The translations under genes and the position numbers were made by a program. From the NCBI RefSeq assembly GCF_031453555.1, contig NZ_JAVIZM010000001.1, positions 4,161,001 to 4,225,000 of the forward strand: a DNA stretch of 64,000 bases, read 5' to 3'. The notes beneath the pieces are model-generated. The model saw nothing but the letters and a program-made list of their open reading frames with translations, searched no databases and was not told the DNA's origin. The DNA is from Bacillus sp. SLBN-46. Lineage in GTDB: Bacteria; Bacillota; Bacilli; Bacillales; Cytobacillaceae. The number at the start of each line of letters is the position of its first letter. Within the stretch, counting starts at the first letter, position 1. Positions 37,005 to 45,229 of this stretch are shown here, piece by piece.

Positions 37005-37094
37005 TTAATAGATCCAAGATGCTCCAATGATAATTAATAAGATGAAAAGGACTACAACTAAAGCAAATCCTCCACCGTATGCTCCTCCTGACAT
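37005..37094 (-). CDS. YjcZ family sporulation peptide 1
   Basis: This is a 29-residue peptide: MSGGAYGGG, then a hydrophobic run (FALVVVLFILLIIIG) and the ending ASWIY. This glycine-rich head plus single membrane helix is the YjcZ sporulation family. The ribosome site GGAGGGG lies upstream. It was found by reading the sequence, since it is too short for usual ORF cut-offs. A paralogue lies 40 bp upstream. Confidence 0.88.
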   Translation of the reverse strand: MSGGAYGGGFALVVVLFILLIIIGASWIY

Positions 37095-37134
37095 ATATTT
37101 CCCCTCCTCTTCATTGACTTGAAATTGGTTTTAT

Positions 37135-37221
37135 TTAGTAAACCCAAGATGCTCCAACTATAATCAATAGGATGAAAAGGACTACAATTAGAGCAAATCC
37201 AGCTCCATATCCTGCGCTCAT
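37135..37221 (-). CDS. YjcZ family sporulation peptide 2
   Basis: This is a 28-residue peptide: MSAGYGAG, hydrophobic FALIVVLFILLIIVG and ending ASWVY. It differs from peptide 1 at only a few positions, so the two are a recent tandem duplication. The ribosome site AAAGGAGG is strong. Both are probably co-transcribed on the minus strand up to the terminator at 36952-36996. Confidence 0.88.
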   Translation of the reverse strand: MSAGYGAGFALIVVLFILLIIVGASWVY

Positions 37222-37357
37222 CGTAATACCTCCTTTTTCATTTTCTAAGATATACTATTCAGACAGGATTGATTTCGTTTAGGCACTTACCATTTTTTTT
37301 TTTGGAAAAGGTCTAGGTTGCATTTGTAAATTTTCTAAAAACAATCACAACTTAATT

Positions 37358-37386
37358 TTTGCAGTAGTTACCATTTATGTTATAGT
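37358..37386 (+). promoter_or_regulatory. Sigma-A promoter of prsA
   Basis: TTTGCA (37358-37363), a 17-bp spacer and TATAGT (37381-37386). Transcription should start near 37393, leaving a leader of about 37 nt. Confidence 0.65.
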
Positions 37387-37429
37387 AGAGATTGTGGACA
37401 AGAAATTACTGTTTAGGAGAGATTTCATC

Positions 37430-38299
37430 ATGAAAAAATGGATATTAGCCCTTACTATAGCAGGCGGGGTTCTTGCACTAAGTGCATGTAATCAAAGCGG
37501 TTCTGATAATGTAGCTGAGAGCAAGGTTGGAAATGTAACACAAGAAGAGCTATATAACTCAATGAAGGAAAAATACGGTGAACAAGCCCTTCAACAGCTT
37601 GTATATGAAAAAGTTCTTTCAAAAAAGTACAAAGTAACGGATAAAGAACTAAATGAAAAAATTGACCAGCTAAAAGCTGACCTTGGTGCAAATTTTGAAA
37701 CTACTCTTGCACAATACGGCTATAAAAGCGAAGCAGATTTAAAGAAAACGATGAAGCTTGGCATGATGCAAGAAAAAGCGGCAATGAAAGATGTAAAGGT
37801 AACTGAAAAAGAATTAAAGGATTACTACGACAGCTACCAGCCTGAAATCAAAGCACGTCATATCCTAGTTGCAGATGAAAAAACTGCTAATGAAGTGAAG
37901 AAAAAGCTTGATGGCGGGGCAAAATTCGAGGACGTAGCAAAAGAATATTCAACTGATACAGCGTCAGCACAAAATGGCGGAGATTTAGGTTGGTTCGGTA
38001 CTGGAAAAATGGACCCTGACTTTGAAAAAGCTGCATATGCGCTTAAAGTCAATGAAATTAGTGCACCAGTGAAAAGTCAATTCGGTTATCACATCATCCA
38101 ATTAACGGATAAAAAAGAGAAAAAATCATATGAAGATATGAAGAATGAAATTGAATATCAAGTTAAATCATCTAAATTAACAAGTGAATCAATTAATAAA
38201 GCAATGCAACGTGAACTAAAAGCTGCTAATGTAAAAGTTAGTGATAAAGATTTAAAGGACGCTCTTAAACCACAAACTTCTGCAGCTCCACAACAATAA
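37430..38299 (+). CDS. prsA: Foldase lipoprotein PrsA
   Basis: This 289-residue extracytoplasmic foldase has a lipoprotein signal with lipobox LSAC, giving a lipidated Cys20. The parvulin PPIase domain spans about residues 140-235: IKARHILVADEK, STDTASAQNGGDLGWFGTGKM, and FGYHIIQLTDKK. It helps exported proteins fold at the membrane-wall interface. ATG at 37430 follows GGAGAG and starts the signal peptide; the frame to 37394 would put extra charged residues before it. It sits with hpr and yhaI as in B. subtilis. Confidence 0.96.
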   Translation: MKKWILALTIAGGVLALSACNQSGSDNVAESKVGNVTQEELYNSMKEKYGEQALQQLVYEKVLSKKYKVTDKELNEKIDQLKADLGANFETTLAQYGYKSEADLKKTMKLGMMQEKAAMKDVKVTEKELKDYYDSYQPEIKARHILVADEKTANEVKKKLDGGAKFEDVAKEYSTDTASAQNGGDLGWFGTGKMDPDFEKAAYALKVNEISAPVKSQFGYHIIQLTDKKEKKSYEDMKNEIEYQVKSSKLTSESINKAMQRELKAANVKVSDKDLKDALKPQTSAAPQQ

Positions 38300-38305
38300 A
38301 AAGAC

Positions 38306-38340
38306 AAAGGAGAGACTCAATTTTTGAGTCTCTCCTTTCT
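38306..38340 (+). terminator. Terminator after prsA
   Basis: AAAGGAGAGACTCAA (38306-38320) and its perfect complement (38324-38338) form a 15-bp stem. It is also close to the yhaL stop on the other strand. Confidence 0.92.
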
Positions 38341-38528
38341 TATTCCCCCGTAGCCTTTAATTCTTCTCTTTGTTCCTTTTCTCTTTCTAAGCGTTTGATA
38401 TAAATTTCCCCTTCTTGTTCAATGCTTTCAAGTTCTAGTTTTCGCTCTTCACGTCCCGTTTTTATGGCCATCAATGCACTTATCACAATTCCAACCACGA
38501 CTGCATAAATCCAAATAGGTATAGTCAT
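38340..38528 (-). CDS. yhaL: Sporulation protein YhaL family
   Basis: This 62-residue protein has one N-terminal membrane segment (IWIYAVVVGIVISALMAI) and a charged coiled tail with EQEGEIYIKRLEREKEQ, the YhaL signature. In B. subtilis the gene is linked to sporulation and lies between prsA and yhaM, exactly as here. The ribosome site GGAAGGGAG is strong. Confidence 0.85.
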   Translation of the reverse strand: MTIPIWIYAVVVGIVISALMAIKTGREERKLELESIEQEGEIYIKRLEREKEQREELKATGE

Positions 38529-38611
38529 TATTATTGCTCCCTTCCTTTGTGGTTGTCCACTTTTTATTACAACTTATTCATTCTAAGGAAGAAATATTCT
38601 TCTCTTATAGC

Positions 38612-38639
38612 AAAAAAAATAACCCTATTTGGGTTATTT
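38612..38639 (-). terminator. Terminator after yhaM
   Basis: AAATAACCC and GGGTTATTT form a 9-bp stem overlapping the yhaM stop, followed on the minus strand by T-rich sequence. Confidence 0.82.
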
Positions 38640-39578
38640 ATGGAAAACGGGCTTATAAAATGAACGATTATCCAATGCAAAAATCCGCTCTGTAAATTCT
38701 CCAGGCTTTACCCTTTCTAAGGCACGATCAAGCATATTCATTTTTGCATCCAGATTATCTATATAATGAAGAATTTCTGCTTCTTTGATCAATGGTGGTT
38801 TCGGACTCCCCCACTCGGCTTTCCCGTGATGGCTTAGGACAAGATGCTGTAAGATGAGTACTTCTTCTCCTGAGATCCCTAATTCCTCCGCAGCCTTGCC
38901 AATTTCATTGATCATAATTGTGATATGTCCAAGTAAGTTACCTTCAATAGTATAAACCGTTGAAATAGGACCAGATAACTCCATCACCTTTCCCATATCA
39001 TGCAGGATTACACCTGCATATAGCAAGTCCTTATCGAGGCTTGGATACAGTGAAGCGATAGCTTTGGCCAAATCAAGCATGCTTACCACGTGAAAGGCGA
39101 GACCGGAAACAAATTCATGATGATTTTTTGTTGCTGCAGGATATTCCAAAAATGCCTTTTGGTGTTTCTTAATTAAATGACGAGTAATCCTTTGAATGTT
39201 AGGATTTTTCATTTCGAAAATATATTGAGTCAGCTTGCCGACCATCTCTTCTTGACTTAACGGAGCTGTTTCCAAGAAATCGTCCAATTTCACTCCGTCT
39301 GCAGGACCCGTTTTTCTAATCTGCCGGATTTTCAGTTGGCTTTTCCCACGATAATTTTGCACATCACCCATTATTTTAACAATATTCTGGGCCGCATAGT
39401 TCTTTTCATCCTCATCATTCGCATCCCAGAGCTTTGCTTCAATTTCACCACTCTGATCTTGCAGTATTAATGTTAAAAAGGGTTTTCCGTTACTTGCAAT
39501 CCCTTTAGTTGAACTCTTTATCAAAAGGAATAACTCTACCTGTTCACCCACATCATAATTTAATATTCCTTTACTCAA
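38634..39578 (-). CDS. yhaM: 3'-5' exoribonuclease YhaM
   Basis: This 314-residue enzyme has an N-terminal OB-fold ([19 protein letters not shown]) and an HD phosphohydrolase domain: [28 protein letters not shown] and [13 protein letters not shown]. YhaM degrades single-stranded RNA and DNA from the 3' end with Mn. TTG at 39578 gives [12 protein letters not shown], matching the 314-aa B. subtilis YhaM. The GTG at 39587 lies too close to GGGAGGAG. It is the last gene of yhaO-yhaN-yhaM. Confidence 0.93.
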   Translation of the reverse strand: MSKGILNYDVGEQVELFLLIKSSTKGIASNGKPFLTLILQDQSGEIEAKLWDANDEDEKNYAAQNIVKIMGDVQNYRGKSQLKIRQIRKTGPADGVKLDDFLETAPLSQEEMVGKLTQYIFEMKNPNIQRITRHLIKKHQKAFLEYPAATKNHHEFVSGLAFHVVSMLDLAKAIASLYPSLDKDLLYAGVILHDMGKVMELSGPISTVYTIEGNLLGHITIMINEIGKAAEELGISGEEVLILQHLVLSHHGKAEWGSPKPPLIKEAEILHYIDNLDAKMNMLDRALERVKPGEFTERIFALDNRSFYKPVFHK

Positions 39579-39629
39579 GCTATTCACGCTCCTCCCATTA
39601 ATAAAAGTATAACATATCCAACTATCACT

Positions 39630-42600
39630 CTAGGAAATAATCTGAACTGCACCTTTTGTTATATTAAGGATATTTTCCTTTTCGAATAGTTGCAGTAAAT
39701 GTTCATGACAAGTAAAAAATAGCACTTGATTGGTCTGTAAACTTTGCAAAAGTTCAATTATTTTTTGTGTTCTTTTTGCATCAAAATTAACAAAGCTATC
39801 ATCTATGATGATTGGGAATTGATATTTTTCATACAATGTCGTTGCTAAGGCAAGCCGTATGGAGACATATAATTGTTCCGTTGTCGCTTGGCTGAGTTCA
39901 TTTGCTTCAAAAATGGTACGGTCCTTTCTCTCCACTAAAAAGCCTGTGCCTGACTTTTGCAGATGGATTTTTTGATAATTGTCATTGGTGAGAAAGGATA
40001 GATATTCTTCTGCTTTCGAAATTAGTCTAGGTACGTGGACCTTCTTATACTTTTCAACGGTGTTTGATAGTATTTCTTGGGCGATACAATAGACTGCCCA
40101 TTCTTTTGCAGACTCTTCTAATTCATACTTCTTCTGTTTGTAGTTGTGAAGAATAGACGAATAAACTCCACCTTCTTCTAGTACTTGAATCTCGTATTTA
40201 ATAGCGGCAAGTTCTTCCTGCTGTTTTTTTAATCTTGTTTGTAAGTGTAGAACCTCATGATTGTGTTCGGCTATGATTTCATCACTATTATGGATGTGCA
40301 AAAAGGTTTCCCAAATCGGCCTAGGTAGGAGGGAATACTCAAGCTGATTTTTAAGTGTTCCAAGTTTCTCCAAAAGCTTTCCTTGTTTTTCTGCCTTCTT
40401 ACCAAGTTCGTAGAACTCCTGCTCTGTTGCTACCCCCGTAGCATGTATAAGCTTGTTATATTCAGCTTTTAGGTGCTCAATTTCATGCCCTTTTTGTTTT
40501 ACATCAGCTGCAAGCTCTGCAAGCTTCCTCTCTCTCTCTTGACTTTTTATTTGCTTTTCATGCTCCTCTTTTAATCTGTTCCGCAATAGATAGGCTGTTT
40601 CTTGTAAAGCTAACCCTTGCTCTGATAAAAAACGTGAAGCAAATTTGTTCATTTCTTTATAGAGCTTAGCTTGTTGAAGATTAATTTGCTCTACTTTCGT
40701 TTGGAATTGATTTTTTTCTCGAGAGGTAGTTTTATATTGTTCTATAAGCTCAAATGCCTCCAATAGAAACGGTACGGCGATATATTCAGGTATGTTTAAC
40801 TCTAAACTAAGTGATAACAGCTTCTCCTTGTTTTGCGCAAATTCCAATTCCCATTCTTCAAACTTGGTAATTACCTTATCATATTGTGATTGTTGTTGTT
40901 TCAGCTTCAGCTTAAGTACTTGAACCTCTTCACGCCGGACAGTATCCCTCTTTAATTGCTCTTCGAGTTTTGTCAAATCCATATATTCAGCCGTATGAAG
41001 CTTTTCTACTAATTGTTTTTCCTTTTCTTTTAATTCTACTAGGGTCTGTTGGATCTCCTCTGCTTTGGACTCTTTCGAACCTTTTGTCATGAAATAAGCA
41101 GTTAGGATACAGCCAATCAATCCTATAAATAAAAGTACCCACTGCTTCGTCAATAAACCATAAAATAGTAGTCCTAATAAAATTCCTTCAAAAAGGAAAA
41201 ATTGGAGCCTTTTCTGCTTTCTACTATTCGCCCATTCCTTTTGATCTCGTTCATAACCTAGTTGGTAAAATTCAATTTTATCCCTTAATGCTTTCAAATC
41301 AACTTCTACACTCTTCTTATCGTTACCATTTAACACTTGCTTCTCAATGAGCTCCCTCTCCTGTTTTGCAAGAAGGTTGCTTTCTGCCATTCGGACTTCT
41401 TTTTCTATCTCCTGCAATATTCTTGTTTCTTCCTGAAAGCGTTCCTCTAACTCTTCCTTTACTTCTTGTAATTTTTGTCTTTTTCTTGAAGTGATTTCTA
41501 CTTGGTTCCTCATATAAATATTTGTATTAATAGTAAAAACATCTTTTTCTTCTATAGGCAAATGCAGTTTCTCTCTAATTACTGAAAGCTTTTCATCACA
41601 TTCAGCAATTTTCAGTTCGCATTGCTGTTTCTCAAAGGTCAATTGTTCCATAAGTGGGACTTGATCAAGTAAAGTTAAGAGTACAGACTCACTATCAAGT
41701 AAAGCTCGTTCAGGTCTCATTTCAGCAAGTTCTTTTTTTTCATTTTCAATTCTTTCTGATAGGCTTTTGATCTCTGCCTCATATGGATGGATGAGCTCTA
41801 CTAATTTTTCTATTCTTTCCAATCCACGAGTAGGAAATGAAACCTCTCCTAGATCACTAAGCTCCTTCTCTGTCCATTTTTCTTCTCTAACATATGACTC
41901 TATTCTTTTCCACTCATGTAATTGATCGATCTTGCTCCCTAGTTCCTTAAGTAGACCATTGATTTCTTGCATTTCCTGTAGAAGCATCTCTCTTTTTTCT
42001 AGCAAGCTTTCATATTCTTTATTTTTCGATGCTGCCTTTTTCAGTTCTAGATTGATTTCATTAAGTGCTTGTAACTTTTCATTTATAACAGGCTTCTTTC
42101 CCGAAGGTTTAAATCTGTTATCCAGTTCTTTCTGCAGGAAAGACTCCGTTTTGGATAGCCGCTCCGTCCCTAACGTACCAGCAGAAAATAGGAACTTCCC
42201 AATATCTTCACCTTTCATTTGATGAACGTTCTGAAGTCCATGAATATTAAATGAGAAAACTGCTTGGAATAAATTTTTATCAAATCCGGCAACTAGTTCT
42301 TTTAGAAGCTCTTCACCGCCCATCATACCGTTATCCATAACTACTTTCACATCACCTGACGCTTTTCCCTTTACACGCTCAATAACGGCAAATCCATATT
42401 CTTCATGATAGACTCTTATATTTCCACCATATTTGTTGCTATGCTTTGGTTCGTACCGAAGTTCGGTTTGTTGTTTTGTAGGGAATCCGAAAAGGATACC
42501 GTGAATAAATGCCATAATGGTTGACTTCCCTGCTTCATTTTCTCCATAGAACACTTGGAAATCAGCAAGGTCTTTAATGATTACATTTTCTAATTGTCCA

Positions 42601-42632
42601 TAACCATAAATGTGTAGCTCCAGAATTCTCAT
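39630..42632 (-). CDS. yhaN: Rad50/SbcC-like ATPase YhaN with central membrane hairpin
   Basis: This 1000-residue protein has an N-terminal AAA half (MRILELHIYGYGQLENV, Walker A YGENEAGKST), long coiled coils, and a C-terminal half with a signature-like ANELSQATTEQLYVSIRLA and Walker B FPIIIDDSFVNFD. In the middle, where Rad50 has a CxxC zinc hook, there are two hydrophobic segments (about residues 474-514: LQFFLFEGILLGLLFYG, VLLFIGLIGCILTAYF). No CxxC hook is present. It follows yhaO, a MRE11-like nuclease, by 18 bp, so the two probably form an MR-like complex tied to the membrane. Its role in B. subtilis is poorly known. Confidence 0.9.
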   Translation of the reverse strand: MRILELHIYGYGQLENVIIKDLADFQVFYGENEAGKSTIMAFIHGILFGFPTKQQTELRYEPKHSNKYGGNIRVYHEEYGFAVIERVKGKASGDVKVVMDNGMMGGEELLKELVAGFDKNLFQAVFSFNIHGLQNVHQMKGEDIGKFLFSAGTLGTERLSKTESFLQKELDNRFKPSGKKPVINEKLQALNEINLELKKAASKNKEYESLLEKREMLLQEMQEINGLLKELGSKIDQLHEWKRIESYVREEKWTEKELSDLGEVSFPTRGLERIEKLVELIHPYEAEIKSLSERIENEKKELAEMRPERALLDSESVLLTLLDQVPLMEQLTFEKQQCELKIAECDEKLSVIREKLHLPIEEKDVFTINTNIYMRNQVEITSRKRQKLQEVKEELEERFQEETRILQEIEKEVRMAESNLLAKQERELIEKQVLNGNDKKSVEVDLKALRDKIEFYQLGYERDQKEWANSRKQKRLQFFLFEGILLGLLFYGLLTKQWVLLFIGLIGCILTAYFMTKGSKESKAEEIQQTLVELKEKEKQLVEKLHTAEYMDLTKLEEQLKRDTVRREEVQVLKLKLKQQQSQYDKVITKFEEWELEFAQNKEKLLSLSLELNIPEYIAVPFLLEAFELIEQYKTTSREKNQFQTKVEQINLQQAKLYKEMNKFASRFLSEQGLALQETAYLLRNRLKEEHEKQIKSQERERKLAELAADVKQKGHEIEHLKAEYNKLIHATGVATEQEFYELGKKAEKQGKLLEKLGTLKNQLEYSLLPRPIWETFLHIHNSDEIIAEHNHEVLHLQTRLKKQQEELAAIKYEIQVLEEGGVYSSILHNYKQKKYELEESAKEWAVYCIAQEILSNTVEKYKKVHVPRLISKAEEYLSFLTNDNYQKIHLQKSGTGFLVERKDRTIFEANELSQATTEQLYVSIRLALATTLYEKYQFPIIIDDSFVNFDAKRTQKIIELLQSLQTNQVLFFTCHEHLLQLFEKENILNITKGAVQIIS

Positions 42633-42650
42633 AGCATCTACTCCTTTCTT

Positions 42651-43871
42651 CTAAGCTTCACTTAGTAATTCTATTAATAATTTCTCCGCTCTTTCTATTA
42701 GTTCTTTATGTTCTGCTTCATTTAAATGAGATACATACTTTCTGCCTAATGGGTGCTCATATAAAGGGGCTAACGCGTAATCAGCATCCTCATACTCATT
42801 AATTGTTTCAAAAAGCTCTGCATAAAAATTAGCTTCCATTTTTAATTGCTCTTTATCAAATAGCTGACTGTCGGTTATGTGTATATCAACGGTCCATACA
42901 AAAGAGGCCTCTTCTTTCTCATCCTCTAATAGAAGGTCTAGAAGTTCTCCATCTAAGTTTCTTTTTTCCCGCTCATCATTTAATTGGATGTTTTTTAAGT
43001 AGAGAGTCAATAACGTCCCCTGTTGATTCTTTCGCACTTGATTGATGGTCTTTTGACATAATTGAAGAATGTCGTTAAAGCTGGTTGCTGATGTAGCATC
43101 GACTTCTGTCTCTTCCCAAACAACATCTGATGTTTCAACAAAATTCAGCTTGGCATCGAGATCAGACAATTCCACATGATAATAACCCTTTGAACCTGTT
43201 TCCTTTTTATTTCTTCCTTGAATATTTCCTGGATAGATAATCGGTGGAGATTCAGCTAAAATAGCCCTTTTATGAATATGGCCTAATGCCCAGTAGTCAA
43301 AGTCTTTTTCTAATAAGTCCTTAATTGCGAACGGCGCATAATTATCATGCTCAGATCCCGAACTTTCATTGCCATGAAGAATACCAATATGAAATCCAAT
43401 ATTATTTTTCTTCGAATAGTCATCTATTTTCCTATCGAATACATGCCTGGTTGGATAGCTGAATCCGTATAAATGGACGCTTTCTCCGTTCCTCGTGTGC
43501 AAAACTTTTGTTTCTACTTCACTAGTAAACACATGAACATTTGATGGCATGCTTAACTTTACCCATGTACCATTAAGATGGTCATGATTTCCATGGACGA
43601 CATAAACGGGGATTCCATTCTCTTCTAACTTCAGCATTTCACTACGAAAAAGGGATTGTGCCCGTAAGCTCCGATCCTCTCCATCGAATAAATCTCCCGC
43701 TAAAATAACAAAGTCGACCTGTTTTTCAATAGCGTCTTTCGTTATTTTCTTCAACGCTGTAAAGGTGCTCTCCTTCACCCTTGTAAAAATACTTTCCGGT
43801 AAATGTTTTAACCCGACCATAGGGCTGTCCAAATGCAAATCCGCTGCATGAATAAACGATATTTTTTTCAT
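42651..43871 (-). CDS. yhaO: MRE11/SbcD-like metallophosphoesterase YhaO
   Basis: This 406-residue protein has the calcineurin-like phosphoesterase motifs in order: FIHAADLHLDSP, ILAGDLFDGEDRS, YVVHGNHDHLNG and the GILHGN...WALGHIHKR region with the remaining metal ligands. It is the nuclease partner expected for YhaN. Length is near B. subtilis YhaO (408 aa). First gene of yhaO-yhaN-yhaM. Its leader contains a terminator-like hairpin at 43936-43964. Confidence 0.92.
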   Translation of the reverse strand: MKKISFIHAADLHLDSPMVGLKHLPESIFTRVKESTFTALKKITKDAIEKQVDFVILAGDLFDGEDRSLRAQSLFRSEMLKLEENGIPVYVVHGNHDHLNGTWVKLSMPSNVHVFTSEVETKVLHTRNGESVHLYGFSYPTRHVFDRKIDDYSKKNNIGFHIGILHGNESSGSEHDNYAPFAIKDLLEKDFDYWALGHIHKRAILAESPPIIYPGNIQGRNKKETGSKGYYHVELSDLDAKLNFVETSDVVWEETEVDATSATSFNDILQLCQKTINQVRKNQQGTLLTLYLKNIQLNDEREKRNLDGELLDLLLEDEKEEASFVWTVDIHITDSQLFDKEQLKMEANFYAELFETINEYEDADYALAPLYEHPLGRKYVSHLNEAEHKELIERAEKLLIELLSEA

Positions 43872-43935
43872 AGGATAATCCTTTCAACGTCTTTTCTTTA
43901 TTGTAGCACCTCCGAAATACGAATGCACGTTCTAT

Positions 43936-43964
43936 TAAAAAGAGGCTCTCACTTTGAGTAGCCT
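43936..43964 (-). terminator. Terminator-like hairpin in the yhaO leader
   Basis: On the minus strand AGGCT-A-CTC pairs with GAG-AGCCT around AAAGT (one bulge), followed by CTTTTTAATAG. It lies 65 nt before the yhaO start with no minus-strand gene just upstream other than yhaR, so it may be an attenuator or a barrier to read-through. Confidence 0.5.
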
Positions 43965-44066
43965 ATTGAAAAATTATTCCCTTTTTTCGGTTTCACTTTT
44001 CTTTTGCACAATTTAGTAAACTATGCAAAAATAATAGTAAGAATTTTTAAATAAAGGAGTTTTATG

Positions 44067-44252
44067 ATGAAAACGTATAAATTAACCGCGTTTGAAGCGA
44101 ATGGTGAAAAGATTTTAGATGAATCCTTTCAAGCAGAAACTGATCAAGCAGCAAAAGAACATGGGGAAAAACTATTATTAGAGAAAAACTTATTAGAAAA
44201 AACGCACCGATGCACCTCACCTAGCGGCAAGCTGCTTCTTTTCCACTCATAA
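44067..44252 (+). CDS. yhzD: YhzD family protein
   Basis: This 61-residue protein reads MKTYKLTAFEANGEKILDES and ends RCTSPSGKLLLFHS, the YhzD family ends. The function is unknown. The second of two adjacent ATGs (44067) is better spaced from AAAGGAG than the first (44064). In B. subtilis yhzD lies next to yhaO, as here. Confidence 0.83.
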   Translation: MKTYKLTAFEANGEKILDESFQAETDQAAKEHGEKLLLEKNLLEKTHRCTSPSGKLLLFHS

Positions 44253-44258
44253 ACAATG

Positions 44259-44298
44259 ACGAGGCTGACTCTTTTATTTTGAGTCAGCCTCGATTTTA
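44259..44298 (+). terminator. Bidirectional terminator between yhzD and yhaR
   Basis: CGAGGCTGACTC and GAGTCAGCCTCG form a 12-bp perfect stem with a 9-nt loop and ATTTTATTTT after it. Confidence 0.9.
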
Positions 44299-45081
44299 TT
44301 TTCCTATAAAGACTGGTTTCCTTTTTTCAATAAATGCCTGAATTCCTTCTTGATGATCAAGGGTTTCACGCATTTTCTGCTGCCCGTGCTTTTCTAATTC
44401 TAAAATTTTCAGTAGCTGTGGTCGATTCTTTTCCGCTAATATTTTCTTTGTTTTAATCATTGCCTGAACAGGGCGACTTAACCAATCCGTTACCCTCGCT
44501 TCTAAAGCTGACTGTAGATCACCTTCCGCTACTTCCTGAATAAGTCCCCACTTTAAGGCTTCCTCTGCACTCATCATTTTTCCGTCCCAAATCACATGTT
44601 TAGCTCGGGTTTCACCTAATCTCTTTTCTAAAAAGAAATGCGCCCCTCCATCTGGTATTAAACCGATTCCAATAAAATTCATTGCAAGCTTACTAGTTTT
44701 ATCTGCAAGAATATAGTCCGTTGCTAAGGCTAAACTAAATCCTAATCCTGCAGCTGCACCTGTAATAGCACTAATAGTCAATTTAGGGATGCTATAAAGA
44801 GTAATAATTAATTCGCTAATAGCATCCATCACAGGAAAGAAGTCGCTCTCATTCATATTGGAAAGCATGGTTTTAATGTCTCCACCTGATGAAAAGGCTC
44901 TTCCTTTTCCTCTTAATACAACAAGATCAACATCATCCGATTCACTTATCTCTTTAAGTTTACAGATTAACCCCTTAATTAAATCTGCATCCATTGCATT
45001 TAACGATTCTGGTCTATTCATTTCTAATGTGGCTACACGACCATTTACCTGTAGACTCACCTTGTCCGTTACAAAATTCAT
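44296..45081 (-). CDS. yhaR: Enoyl-CoA hydratase YhaR
   Basis: This 261-residue crotonase-fold protein has LRGKGRAFSSGGDIKTM (oxyanion hole), AITGAAAGLGFSLALATDY and GLIPDGGAHFFLEKRLG, with C-terminal FIEKRKPVFIGK. The reaction is probably hydration or isomerisation of an acyl-CoA. ATG at 45081 follows GGGGGGAGTG; the frame to 45120 lacks a ribosome site. It lies after a putative acyl-CoA synthetase gene on the same strand but a terminator separates them. Confidence 0.88.
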   Translation of the reverse strand: MNFVTDKVSLQVNGRVATLEMNRPESLNAMDADLIKGLICKLKEISESDDVDLVVLRGKGRAFSSGGDIKTMLSNMNESDFFPVMDAISELIITLYSIPKLTISAITGAAAGLGFSLALATDYILADKTSKLAMNFIGIGLIPDGGAHFFLEKRLGETRAKHVIWDGKMMSAEEALKWGLIQEVAEGDLQSALEARVTDWLSRPVQAMIKTKKILAEKNRPQLLKILELEKHGQQKMRETLDHQEGIQAFIEKRKPVFIGK

Positions 45082-45194
45082 TGTAAGCACACTCCCCCCA
45101 TTTTCTTCATCCACTACCATTATATATGGAATGAATAGGAATAAAAATAAGATTTCTTTATATTTCGAATTTTCTTCACTACAATCTTAGTAGT

Positions 45195-45223
45195 AAAAAG
45201 GACAAAGGATGCTCCCTTGTCCT
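45195..45223 (-). terminator. Terminator after the acyl-CoA synthetase gene
   Basis: AGGACAA and TTGTCCT form the outer stem with an 11-nt loop, followed on the minus strand by T5. Confidence 0.8.
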
Positions 45224-45229
45224 CAATTG

